A DNA stretch of 42,858 bases, taken from positions 1 to 42,858 of the forward strand of contig CADAEH010000017.1 of assembly GCA_902786855.1 (NCBI GenBank), in the 5' to 3' direction. A program made the translations under genes and the position numbers. The notes below the pieces were generated by a model. That model was not told the DNA's origin and made no database searches. It saw nothing but the letters and a program-made list of their open reading frames with translations. Source of the DNA: an uncultured Eubacteriales bacterium. GTDB lineage: Bacteria > Bacillota > Clostridia > Peptostreptococcales > Anaerovoracaceae. Shown piece after piece: positions 24,309 through 32,763 of the stretch (positions are counted from its first letter, which is position 1; every line of letters starts with the position of its first letter).

Positions 24309-26111
24309 ATGTATAAGATATTTACACTGATATGTATTCTTGTGGCTGCTCTGGTCACTGCGTTCTTCTTATCCTGGATAAGGAGCAGACGCGGAACAGG
24401 GGAAGATGCTGCAAGATTATATGGAATAATAAAAAGCAGAAATACCAACTTTTGGTCCTTTCATTATGTCTCTGTCATAGCTGCAACGATTATTGTATCC
24501 GCTGCAGTAGGGGCAGGAATCGGATGGAGCCAGGCTGCCGCTTGCCTGACGGGTGCGGTGGTCTCTTTTGCGTTGCTGTTTACAGGTTCACAGGCATTTG
24601 TTCCCGGTTCATCCGCTTCATTCAATGAAGCAGAAAACGGAGATGCACGCTCTTCTGTAAAAGCTTCTTACCGTACCGGTGCAGTTCTTGGCTTTATATT
24701 ATCTGCAATTATAACGGCTTGCTTACTTTTAGCCTTTGTGCTGATGTCGGCCGAGACTGCTATAGAAATGACCGGACCATTTGCTCTCGGTACTTCTTTG
24801 GTAGCTGTTTTACTTCATACCGGAGGAGATGTTTATTCATCCTCATATTCATTGGCTGTTTCTGCAAGAGACTTTACAGACCGCACAGGATTTTTCATAG
24901 GTGCAGGGTCTGATCTTATCGGATCTTATGTGCTTGCTGCAGCTGCAACTATCATGCTTGCTGATGTCGGAGTCGCCACGTCAGGAGTCACTTCTACTTT
25001 CACTGCAGGTACAGCAGCAAGATTTGTAATAGCAGTATATGCTGCAGGCATCATCGGATGCGCAGTCGGGGTGTTTATGCAGCATGCAGGTCTGGGAAGT
25101 GATCTGACAAAAGGAGCAGATATCGGATGCATTGCAGCGGGGATCATTACAATTGCTGTTACTGCATATTTCAGCATCAGCATGATGGAATCCATTCTGT
25201 ATGCATTTGCTGTCGGAACAGGTATCGTTGCAGGTATTCTTCTCACAGAACTTAACAGGTTCTTTGCCAATGACAGCAGGATCTATATCAATACCGGCAA
25301 GAATCTCGGCAAACATTCTGTAGTCGTTTTCAATGCCGGAAGCGGAATGATAACGACAGCTATTTCAGCTGTGATCATCCTCGTTTCTATCATCATAGCG
25401 AACAGTATGTCCGGTTTCTATGGATATGCTCTATGTACTGCCGGTCTTTGCTCGATTTTAGCAACAGTATCTGCCATATCAGGTCTTTCAACTTTAACTG
25501 CTCAGACATCGGATATCATTTCAACAAAGATACACGGAGAAGGCGAAGAAGATAAAGAAAAAATGTCAGATGCTCTGGCTGGTGTTTCAGTCAGGAACCT
25601 CAATATGTCCAACACTTACAGAGCTGCAGCTGCTTTCATGTCAGCGTTGGCATTATTCTGTGTATATGCTGTTTCCACTGATATGGAATCTATCAATATC
25701 CTGTCGGTAAGAGTCTTCTGCGGCATAATCGTAGGTACATGCAGCGCTTTTGTTCTTACAGGCATGTTGATAAGCTCAGTGAATATTACCAGCAGAGTAG
25801 CCCTGAGAGACATGGGCAGAAGCGATGACGAAACAGGAACGACAAGCTCACTGAGGGGTTCGCTTTTTCCTGCTATAATCGCTGTCCTGCTTCCTACGAT
25901 AGTCGGTTTGTTCTTTGGGCCGGCAAGTCTGGCAGGCTTCCTTGCAGCTATTATAGTGACAGGATGTTTTATCGTAAATGCATCCAATAACTCAGGCAGA
26001 TATCTCGAGAATACAGCTATCCAGTCTCTTTCTTCTGTTATAAGGCTGATCACTGTATTCTCGATCATATTCCTTCCTGTCTTTACCAGCGTTGGAGGAT
26101 TTTTATTTTAA
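24309..26111 (+). CDS. Membrane pyrophosphatase homologue lacking the catalytic motifs
   Basis: A 600-residue protein with about 15-16 membrane segments. Its landmarks run in the same order as in the H+/Na+-translocating pyrophosphatase HppA: SVKASYRTGAVLGF (116-129; HppA ALKVAFRGGAVMG), a GGDVY...GAGSDLIGSYV block (172-208; HppA GGGIYTKAADVGADL...AGMGADLFESYV), LTELNRFFANDSR (312-324), SDALAGVSVRNLNMSNTYRA (420-439; HppA TDALDAVGNTTAAIGKG), and PAIIAVLLPTIVGLFFGP (521-538) with VTGCFIVNASNNSGRYLEN. The residues that bind Mg-pyrophosphate are gone: the TKAADVGAD segment reads SSSYSLAVS, the DDPRNPATIADNVGDNVGD stretch is deleted, and the last [20 protein letters not shown] loop is also deleted. 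It cannot plausibly hydrolyse pyrophosphate by the known mechanism. The frame is intact and the upstream site weak. It is 36 bases after secG. Confidence 0.8.
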   Translation: MYKIFTLICILVAALVTAFFLSWIRSRRGTGEDAARLYGIIKSRNTNFWSFHYVSVIAATIIVSAAVGAGIGWSQAAACLTGAVVSFALLFTGSQAFVPGSSASFNEAENGDARSSVKASYRTGAVLGFILSAIITACLLLAFVLMSAETAIEMTGPFALGTSLVAVLLHTGGDVYSSSYSLAVSARDFTDRTGFFIGAGSDLIGSYVLAAAATIMLADVGVATSGVTSTFTAGTAARFVIAVYAAGIIGCAVGVFMQHAGLGSDLTKGADIGCIAAGIITIAVTAYFSISMMESILYAFAVGTGIVAGILLTELNRFFANDSRIYINTGKNLGKHSVVVFNAGSGMITTAISAVIILVSIIIANSMSGFYGYALCTAGLCSILATVSAISGLSTLTAQTSDIISTKIHGEGEEDKEKMSDALAGVSVRNLNMSNTYRAAAAFMSALALFCVYAVSTDMESINILSVRVFCGIIVGTCSAFVLTGMLISSVNITSRVALRDMGRSDDETGTTSSLRGSLFPAIIAVLLPTIVGLFFGPASLAGFLAAIIVTGCFIVNASNNSGRYLENTAIQSLSSVIRLITVFSIIFLPVFTSVGGFLF

Positions 26112-26121
26112 TAAAATCCTG

Positions 26122-26184
26122 AAGGAGCATGCATCGGTATATAACAGATTACAAGGCGGCTCCTTTCAAGGGTGCCGCTTTTTT
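26122..26184 (+). terminator. Terminator/possible attenuator upstream of buk
   Basis: GCGGC (26156-26160) pairs with GCCGC (26174-26178), with flanking A/G-U pairs and a following TTTTTTC: a rho-independent terminator ending only about 20 bases before the buk ATG. An upstream AAGGAGC (26122-26128) can pair perfectly with GCTCCTT (26159-26165), which would sequester part of the terminator stem, the layout of an antiterminator. Ligand and mechanism unknown. Confidence 0.55.
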
Positions 26185-26203
26185 CATTAACAAGGGGAGA
26201 ATC

Positions 26204-27295
26204 ATGAAAGACTATACTTACAAGATTTTTGTTATCAATCCGGGTTCAACATCTACTAAGTTAGCTCTTTTTGAAGATCACAACAAAGTGTTTGAGACTA
26301 CTGTTACTCATGATGCATCAGTGCTGAATTCATTTCCTACCTGCAATGATCAGCTTGAGTACAGAATGGGCTTTATCACAGAGTTTATAAGAGAAAACAA
26401 GATTGATCTGACGGATGTAGATGCTTTCGTAGGAAGGGGAGGCGGATGCTATCCGGTTCCTTCCGGGACTTATGAAGTCAATGCTCTTCTTATACATGAT
26501 ATCCGAAACAATGTAGGTCGAACGATACATCCTTCCATCCTCGGAGTACAGCTTGCGTATGAGATGCAGAGAAAATACGGTGGCAGGCTCTTTATGGTCG
26601 ATCCGATCTGTGTTGATGAATATACTGATGTTGCAAGGATAACCGGTGTAAAAGGTCTTACAAGAAAGGCAGAATCTCATGCACTTAACCTGAGAGGTAC
26701 TGCAATGAAACATTGCAAGCAGCATGGGATCGATTTCAAAAAGACAAATCTTGTAGTAGCTCATGTCGATGGTGGAATAACTATCGCTGCATTTGACTGT
26801 GGAAGGCAGGTAGACTGTAATCAGGGAGCAGGAGGAGAAGGCCCTTTTACGGCAACAAGGACCGGATCGCTTCCATTGATGGAAGTCCTTGATTATTTCA
26901 AAACGCACACTGTAAATGAGATGCGCCATCTGTGTACCGGCACCGGAGGATTCGTCTCACACTTCGGTACATCCAATGCAGATGAAATATTTTCGAGAGC
27001 AAAATCAGGTGATAAAGAGGCTGCTATTGTATGGGAAGCTCTCGGTTACAACATCGTGAAATACATCGGTTCAATGGCTACTGTTTTGAAAGGAAATCTC
27101 GAAGGTATCCTGATCACAGGCAGATATACAAGATTCACTGAACTTATGGATTATATAAAAGATTATGTCGGATGGATCGCACCGGTATATATCTATGAAA
27201 ATGAAGTTGAACAGGAAGCGATGTGCGCAGGTGCGCTGCGCGTCCTCAGCGGAAAGGAAACATCAAAAATATATACCGGAAAAGGTATGGTCTGA
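26204..27295 (+). CDS. buk: Butyrate kinase
   Basis: Acetate/propionate/butyrate kinase family enzyme that makes ATP and butyrate from butyryl-phosphate (or activates short/branched acids in reverse). I start at 26204 (MKDYTYKIFVINPGSTSTK), with AAGGGGAG 6-7 bases upstream; an in-frame ATG at 26129 has AAGGAG only one base away. The 363-residue protein has the N-terminal phosphate-binding NPGSTSTKLALF, GRGGGCYPVPSG, HVDGGITIAAF, and GAGGEGPFTATRTGSLP, all diagnostic of Buk rather than AckA. The usual partner ptb is not adjacent. Expression must pass or bypass the terminator just upstream. Confidence 0.94.
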   Translation: MKDYTYKIFVINPGSTSTKLALFEDHNKVFETTVTHDASVLNSFPTCNDQLEYRMGFITEFIRENKIDLTDVDAFVGRGGGCYPVPSGTYEVNALLIHDIRNNVGRTIHPSILGVQLAYEMQRKYGGRLFMVDPICVDEYTDVARITGVKGLTRKAESHALNLRGTAMKHCKQHGIDFKKTNLVVAHVDGGITIAAFDCGRQVDCNQGAGGEGPFTATRTGSLPLMEVLDYFKTHTVNEMRHLCTGTGGFVSHFGTSNADEIFSRAKSGDKEAAIVWEALGYNIVKYIGSMATVLKGNLEGILITGRYTRFTELMDYIKDYVGWIAPVYIYENEVEQEAMCAGALRVLSGKETSKIYTGKGMV

Positions 27296-27369
27296 TGTCT
27301 TGATATCCCGGAAAGTGTTATTGGATTTAATTCATAGTATTTTATAATTTCATAAAAAAGAACAACATT

Positions 27370-27406
27370 CACTGTGTTTTTTGTTGAATTTCAACAATAA
27401 GCAGTG
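27370..27406. promoter_or_regulatory. Two-layer palindrome upstream of pheS, operator candidate
   Basis: TTGTTGAA-T-TTCAACAA (27381-27397) is a perfect palindrome, nested within CACTG (27370-27374) and CAGTG (27402-27406), nearly concentric. It is followed by a possible -10 TATAGT (27411-27416), so it would cover the -35 region of a pheST promoter. No T-box is seen. The rest of 27296-27470 has no gene. Confidence 0.5.
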
Positions 27407-27470
27407 TTAGTATAGTACGGTACAAAAAATAAAAGCTAAGGAATCTATCAGTTAAAGGAGGAAAGCTAAA

Positions 27471-28508
27471 ATGTTGAAAAAGCTCGAACAGATAAGACAG
27501 GAAGGTTTCGAGAGCATATCCTCAGCTGCCGACATGGAAAAGCTTGAGATGATACGCAAGGAACTGACCGGCAAAAAGAGCTCACTGCAGGAAGTACTTA
27601 AAAGTCTGGGCGGTCTTGATCCGGAACTCAGAAAATCCGTTGGAATGAAAGCCAATGAAGTTAAGACTTTCTTCGCAGAGAAGATCAAAGAAAAAGAAGA
27701 AGAACTGATTGCTAATGCATCAGTATTGGAAGGAGAACTCGATCTGACTCTCCCTGGAATTGAAGTCCCGCAGGGAGCCCTTCATCCTATAACACAGATG
27801 TGCTATGACCTCAACGACGCATTTAGATCCCTTGGCTTTGAAATATACAGTGAAGACGATATAAGCAGCGAAAAATTCGCTTTTGACAACCTTAACTTTG
27901 CCGCCGACCATCCGGCTCGCGCATCAATGGACACATACTGGCTCGAAGGTACAGAGGATAAAAGAGGTAACGAACGACTGTGCCTGAGACCGCATCTGAC
28001 AGGTGGATCAGTCAGATATCTTCTTGAGCATGGAGCTCCTGCCAGATTTGTTTATCCGGGCAGAGTATACCGTAATGAAACTACTGATGCCCGCCATGAA
28101 AGAGCATTTTTCCAGTATGAAGCACTGATCGTTGACAAAGATGTATCATTCAGCTCAGGACGAGTAATGATAGAAACCATACTTGAGAAGGTATTCGGCA
28201 GAAAAGTCAATGTCAGAATGAGAGAAGGGTTCTTCCCGTTCACAGAACCTGGTTATGAGATCGACATGGAGTGCCTTCTCTGTGGTGGCAAGGGCTGCAA
28301 GGCATGCAACCATGCAGGCTGGATCGAAGTAATGCCTGGCGGAGTCATTCATCCTAATGTATTAAGAGCAGCAAATCTTGATCCTGATGAATGGACAGGC
28401 TTCTATACCAATATCGGGCTGGACAGACTTGTAATGATGCGCTACGGCGTCGATGATGTCAGGCTCTTCCATAGTGCTGATCTCAGGTTCCTGAAGCAGT
28501 TCAAGTAG
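27471..28508 (+). CDS. pheS: Phenylalanyl-tRNA synthetase alpha subunit
   Basis: Catalytic subunit of the alpha2-beta2 enzyme charging tRNA-Phe. The 345-residue protein has an N-terminal coiled coil (1-85), class II motif 2 (FVYPGRVYRNETTDARHERAFFQYE), the family element EPGYEIDMECLLCGGKGCKACNHAGWIEV with a four-cysteine knuckle seen in a subset of PheS, and motif 3 NIGLDRLVMMRYGVDDVR. AAAGGAGGAAA precedes the ATG. pheT starts 16 bases after its stop codon. Confidence 0.98.
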   Translation: MLKKLEQIRQEGFESISSAADMEKLEMIRKELTGKKSSLQEVLKSLGGLDPELRKSVGMKANEVKTFFAEKIKEKEEELIANASVLEGELDLTLPGIEVPQGALHPITQMCYDLNDAFRSLGFEIYSEDDISSEKFAFDNLNFAADHPARASMDTYWLEGTEDKRGNERLCLRPHLTGGSVRYLLEHGAPARFVYPGRVYRNETTDARHERAFFQYEALIVDKDVSFSSGRVMIETILEKVFGRKVNVRMREGFFPFTEPGYEIDMECLLCGGKGCKACNHAGWIEVMPGGVIHPNVLRAANLDPDEWTGFYTNIGLDRLVMMRYGVDDVRLFHSADLRFLKQFK

Positions 28509-28524
28509 AGAAGGGAGGTCAAAC

Positions 28525-30945
28525 ATGAATATTTCACTCAGATTATTAAAGAAATTCGTAGATCTGCCTGCTGATCTTTCATACGAGCAGATCGCTTATG
28601 ACCTCACAATGAGAACTGTTGAGGTCGAAGATATAATAAATACTGCTGACAAATTCCATGATATCGTTGTCGGCGAGATAAAAGAAGTAAAAGCACATCC
28701 TAATGCTGATGCATTAAAGATATGCATTGTTGACGTCGGTGAAGATGAGCTCAAGCAGATCGTATGCGGAGGCTCAAACCTTACAGAAGGACATAAAGTC
28801 TGTGTTTCAAAACCTGGAGCTGAAGTTGTATGGCACGGTGAAGGTGAACCGGTCCTGATAAAAGAATCCAAGCTGAGAGGTGAGAAGTCTTACGGAATGA
28901 TATGCGGCGCCACAGAAGTATACCTTGCTGACATCTATCCGCCTCACGATGAGAGGGAGATCGTAGATTTTACTGATCTTGGTGTGGAATGCAATGTCGG
29001 TCAGTGTGTCGCTGAGGTTGCAGGTCTCGATGATGTTATCCTCGAAGTCGATAACAAGTCCCTGAGTAACAGACCGGATCTCTGGGGCCATTACGGCATT
29101 GCCCGCGAACTCGCTGCTATTTATAAGCTTCCTTTCAATGAGCTTAGCGATGAACTTCCGGTAGGTCTTCCTGAGTATCCTGTAACCATCAGGGAACCGG
29201 AAAGATGTAACAGGTTTACTGCAACTAAGATCGAAAATGTATCAGTAAAGGAATCTCCTGTCTGGATGAAAACTCTCATTACAAATGCCGGAATGAGACC
29301 GATCAATGCACTTGTAGACATCACAAACTATGTGCTTCTTGCTGTCGGATCACCTCAGCACGCTTATGACAGCACACATGTCGAGGGTGATGAGATCATA
29401 GTCAGACTTGCTGATGATGGAGAAAAGCTTCTTCTTCTCGATGAAAAAGACCTTGAGCTTACACATGATCATCTGGTTATCTGCGATGCAGTCAAGCCTC
29501 TTAACCTCGCCGGAATCAAGGGCGGCAAAGATGATTCTGTGCTTGATACAACGGATTCTGTTATTCTCGAATGCGCAATATTCACCGCGCCGGGAATAAG
29601 ACGTACAACTGCATATTTCAATGAAAAAACAGATGCAGCACTGAGATATGAAAAGGGCATAGATACTCAGAGAGCATCTCTCGGTGTAAGCCTTGCTCTT
29701 AGACTGTTCAAAGAAATCTATCCTGAATGCAGGATCACTGCATTTACAGATTGCTATCCGGTAAAAACCGAGAAAGCAGTTATCGATATCACACAGGAAT
29801 TCCTCGACAGAAGACTCGGCGAAGTTCTTCCGCAGTCTGAGATAGAAGATATCCTGATTAGGCTCGGTTATGAAGTCGAATTTGATAACGGAACATATCA
29901 CTGCAAGGCTCCTACATGGAGATCCACAGGCGATGTCTCTATCCATGATGATATCCTCGGTGATATCGCGAGACTCATCGGATATGAATATTTCAAGAAA
30001 CAACCTCTTAAGGTTAATTTTGAACATTCTGTCAATCAGGTCAAAGCAGATCTTGCAAGAAAGCTCAGAGAATATCTTGCTTTCAGATGCGGATTCAATG
30101 AAATATTCACGTATCCGTGGATTGACGAAAGATTCATAAATGCAGCCGGCATCGATACGGATAAATCAATAAGACTCGCTACGCCTCCTGCACCGGAACT
30201 TGGCATACTCAGATCGTCACTTATTCCGGGAATCCTCGAGACCATCGACAAGAATTACAGGAACTTTGATTCATTCAGCATTTTTGAGGCTGCACAGGTA
30301 TTTGAAAAAGGGGAATACAGACCTTCTACTGAAGAAGAGGTTCTTCCTGTGCACAGAAATCTTCTTTCCGGCGCTATGGTCGGAAAAGATGCTCCTGTAC
30401 TGTTCTACAGCGTAAAAGGCGTTATTGAGGGACTTGCTGGATACTGCCATTGTGAACCGCTTGATTTTGTTCAGAAAGAAAAGCCGTCATGGGCAGATGA
30501 AAAAGTATGGCTCAACATAAGGACAGGTAAGAAGATAATAGGCTCGATTGGACTGATCTCGGTATCAGCACTTTCCGAGTCAGGCATCAAGCTTACCAAT
30601 GCAGCAGCATTTGAGATAGATACTGAGGGCCTCAGACCATATCCATCGAGGACAAATGAGTTCAAGCCACTTCCTCAGTATCCGTTGGTACAGCAGGATC
30701 TGTCACTCCTCGTTGACGAGAGCATGACATGGGAACAGATAAGAGATGCGATCAAGTATATGGTCAAGGATCTCAAGTTCGTTGAAGAATACCGTGGTAA
30801 GCAGATCCCGGCAGGTAAGAAGTCAGTCATGCTGACGCTCAAGATCGGAAATGATGATTCAACAATGACATCAAAACAGATCGAGAAAAAAATGGCGGGT
30901 ATCATCAAGGTGCTCAGCAACAAGTGTAAAGCAGAATTAAGATAA
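28525..30945 (+). CDS. pheT: Phenylalanyl-tRNA synthetase beta subunit
   Basis: Structural and editing subunit partner of PheS. The 806-residue protein has the N-terminal tRNA-binding (EMAP/OB-like) domain at about 40-155 (ADALKICIVDVGEDELKQIVCG), the B3/4 editing domain at about 215-385, B5 at about 405-475 (HDDILGDIARLIGYEYF follows), the catalytic-like core, and the C-terminal FDX-ACB anticodon-binding domain from about 713 (PQYPLVQQDLSLLVDE). AGAAGGGAGG precedes the ATG. Its stop overlaps the start of the next gene (TAATG). Confidence 0.98.
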   Translation: MNISLRLLKKFVDLPADLSYEQIAYDLTMRTVEVEDIINTADKFHDIVVGEIKEVKAHPNADALKICIVDVGEDELKQIVCGGSNLTEGHKVCVSKPGAEVVWHGEGEPVLIKESKLRGEKSYGMICGATEVYLADIYPPHDEREIVDFTDLGVECNVGQCVAEVAGLDDVILEVDNKSLSNRPDLWGHYGIARELAAIYKLPFNELSDELPVGLPEYPVTIREPERCNRFTATKIENVSVKESPVWMKTLITNAGMRPINALVDITNYVLLAVGSPQHAYDSTHVEGDEIIVRLADDGEKLLLLDEKDLELTHDHLVICDAVKPLNLAGIKGGKDDSVLDTTDSVILECAIFTAPGIRRTTAYFNEKTDAALRYEKGIDTQRASLGVSLALRLFKEIYPECRITAFTDCYPVKTEKAVIDITQEFLDRRLGEVLPQSEIEDILIRLGYEVEFDNGTYHCKAPTWRSTGDVSIHDDILGDIARLIGYEYFKKQPLKVNFEHSVNQVKADLARKLREYLAFRCGFNEIFTYPWIDERFINAAGIDTDKSIRLATPPAPELGILRSSLIPGILETIDKNYRNFDSFSIFEAAQVFEKGEYRPSTEEEVLPVHRNLLSGAMVGKDAPVLFYSVKGVIEGLAGYCHCEPLDFVQKEKPSWADEKVWLNIRTGKKIIGSIGLISVSALSESGIKLTNAAAFEIDTEGLRPYPSRTNEFKPLPQYPLVQQDLSLLVDESMTWEQIRDAIKYMVKDLKFVEEYRGKQIPAGKKSVMLTLKIGNDDSTMTSKQIEKKMAGIIKVLSNKCKAELR

Positions 30946-31787
30946 TGCCAGAAGACGGACTCAGACACTATTATATAGTCAAAGAACATCCTGTAAGGAT
31001 AATAACGAAATGCAAAAGCCATTCCAAGGGAACTCTAGCCAGTTTCCTTGTTGGCTTTTGTATTCTTTATGCGTTTGTAAGCTGGGTTCCCCAGATCCTG
31101 AGCATATTCATTCCTGTAACCAATGCCGATCTGCTGATGTCATATTCAGATGCCGATCCTGCATTGGTCAGGCAGCTTCCGGCTACTTCGCTGGTCGTAT
31201 TCATATATTCATTCTTTTTTACAGGAGTATTAAATCTCAGTGAGTGTCTCTATACACTTACATATATCAGGAACAGAAAAGCCGATTACAGAGCGCTTAC
31301 AGAGAGCCTTCCATACTATCTGAAGACTCTCGGAATATATTTGCTTCAGATGCTCATTGTCGCATTCTGGACAATAGTGTTTGTTATTCCGGGAATAATT
31401 GCCTCACTTAATTTCTCGCAAGCTTTTTTCATACTTGCTGATGATCCTGAAAAAGGGGTGACACAAGTACTGTCAGAGAGCAAAATGATGATGTACGGCA
31501 ATAAGCTTAATTATGTCAGGTTGCTCATCTATTACATTCCTTACATATTGCTGGCATATTTACCTGCTATCCTTCTCTCAGGTATATTTGCTGATCTCAG
31601 TATCGGCGAGCCGATGTTCACTATATTGTCCCTGATACTGGATCTTCCGCTCTTTGTAGTTATGGGGCTTATAAGTATGGGAAGATGTGTATTCTATGAG
31701 CTGATGATCAATAAAGGCTTTGCGGACTTCAGATATGCAGGGCAGGATGCCTTCAGAGAACTTGAAAAAAGCAATAAACGGCAATAA
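30945..31787 (+). CDS. DUF975-type polytopic membrane protein
   Basis: A 280-residue protein with about five or six membrane segments. The stretch FVIPGIIASLNFSQAFFILADDPEKGVTQVLSESKMMMYGNK matches the hallmark of the DUF975 family (IPG-x-x-Y/F-S-x-x-x-x-I-L-A-D-x-P then a Ser-x-x-MM-x-G-x-K), whose function is unknown. Its ATG shares one base with the pheT stop codon, so it is translationally coupled. There is no functional link known between DUF975 and tRNA charging. The stop codon is the first part of a terminator stem. Confidence 0.85.
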   Translation: MPEDGLRHYYIVKEHPVRIITKCKSHSKGTLASFLVGFCILYAFVSWVPQILSIFIPVTNADLLMSYSDADPALVRQLPATSLVVFIYSFFFTGVLNLSECLYTLTYIRNRKADYRALTESLPYYLKTLGIYLLQMLIVAFWTIVFVIPGIIASLNFSQAFFILADDPEKGVTQVLSESKMMMYGNKLNYVRLLIYYIPYILLAYLPAILLSGIFADLSIGEPMFTILSLILDLPLFVVMGLISMGRCVFYELMINKGFADFRYAGQDAFRELEKSNKRQ

Positions 31788-31818
31788 AAATGACGATGAT
31801 GTGCATCGTCATTTTTTT
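31786..31818. terminator. Bidirectional terminator shared by convergent genes
   Basis: AAAAATGACGATG (31786-31798) and CATCGTCATTTTT (31804-31816) form a perfect stem with a 5-base loop, U-tract on both strands. The stop codons of the DUF975 gene (31785-31787) and the pseudouridine synthase gene (31809-31811) both lie inside it. Confidence 0.92.
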
Positions 31819-32714
31819 ATGGAATCGATTGCTGTCTGTATATCATCAGGTATTCCGGTCTCAAATGTCATGCGTTCACCGGTAGCAGGATGATCGAATT
31901 CTATATGATATGCATGAAGTGCCTGTCTGCCTATAAGTTCTGTGCTGCCCCCATAAAGTTCATCACCTGCAATTACATGACCAATGTGTGAGAGATGGAC
32001 TCTGATCTGGTGGGTGCGGCCTGTATGAAGTACAACTTCTATCAGAGTATGTGCACCGTATTCTTTTGACTCGAACCTGTCGAGCACCTGCACCTCGGTT
32101 ATAGCGTTTTTTCCGCCCTCAGGCATAACGACTCTTCTTATTGAAACAGTATCAGGTCTGCCGATCGGCAGATCTATAGTAAAATGATCATCTTCTATGA
32201 TCCCTTCTACGAGTGATAAATACCTTTTTATAACAGTACCGCAGCGCATCTGATGGGCGAGATCGTTTTGAGCGTTCGCATTTTTTGCAACGATTATGAT
32301 ACCGGTAGTATCCATATCGATCCTGTTGGCGAATCTCACTTTGAACGACTGTCCGGATTCCTGCATGTAATACATGACTGCATTTGCTATGGTATGCTCA
32401 GGATGGCCTTTGGTCGGATGCACTATAATACCCGGCTGTTTATTTATAAGTATGAGGTCGTCATCTTCATAAATAATGTCGAGCGGTATGTTCTCAGCGA
32501 GGAAATCGCTTGTTTCTTCAGGAAGCCGCACCCCAATAATATCTCCTGCTTCAGGTCTGATATAGCCGGGAGCAGGAGAGCCGTTGAGATCTACAAGAGA
32601 CTGATATTTCATCTTGGTGCGGAATCTCGATGAAAATTTATAATTCTGTCTTAAGATCTGATTGATGGTCAGACCTCTTTCTTCATCAGTAACAATATGT
32701 TCGTACTTTGCCAT
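31809..32714 (-). CDS. RluA/RluD-family pseudouridine synthase
   Basis: Isomerises uridines to pseudouridine in rRNA or tRNA; the exact target position cannot be told from sequence. The 301-residue protein has an S4-like N-terminus (about 1-70), then the catalytic motif NRIDMDTTG with catalytic D133 (family form HRLDxDTSG), the NKQPGIIVHP element that opens the domain, the GRTHQIRVHLSHIGHVIAGDELYG block and ALHAYHIEFDHP. It is the last gene of the leftward pepF-nadK-rluD-like operon, 49 bases after nadK. The Shine-Dalgarno is weak (GAGAAC). Confidence 0.93.
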   Translation of the reverse strand: MAKYEHIVTDEERGLTINQILRQNYKFSSRFRTKMKYQSLVDLNGSPAPGYIRPEAGDIIGVRLPEETSDFLAENIPLDIIYEDDDLILINKQPGIIVHPTKGHPEHTIANAVMYYMQESGQSFKVRFANRIDMDTTGIIIVAKNANAQNDLAHQMRCGTVIKRYLSLVEGIIEDDHFTIDLPIGRPDTVSIRRVVMPEGGKNAITEVQVLDRFESKEYGAHTLIEVVLHTGRTHQIRVHLSHIGHVIAGDELYGGSTELIGRQALHAYHIEFDHPATGERMTFETGIPDDIQTAIDSIKK

Positions 32715-32763
32715 TATTTTTAGTTCTCAGTAACGCAGGATATAGTTCGTTATCAATATGGTA

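Noticed and set aside
26129-26203. Extended N-terminus of butyrate kinase
   Set aside because: AAGGAG is only one base from this ATG and the residues do not match the family; 26204 has a proper site.
27381-27397. Rex redox-repressor site
   Set aside because: One base short of the 18-bp consensus with T-to-G and A-to-C changes in both arms, and no fermentation gene lies downstream.
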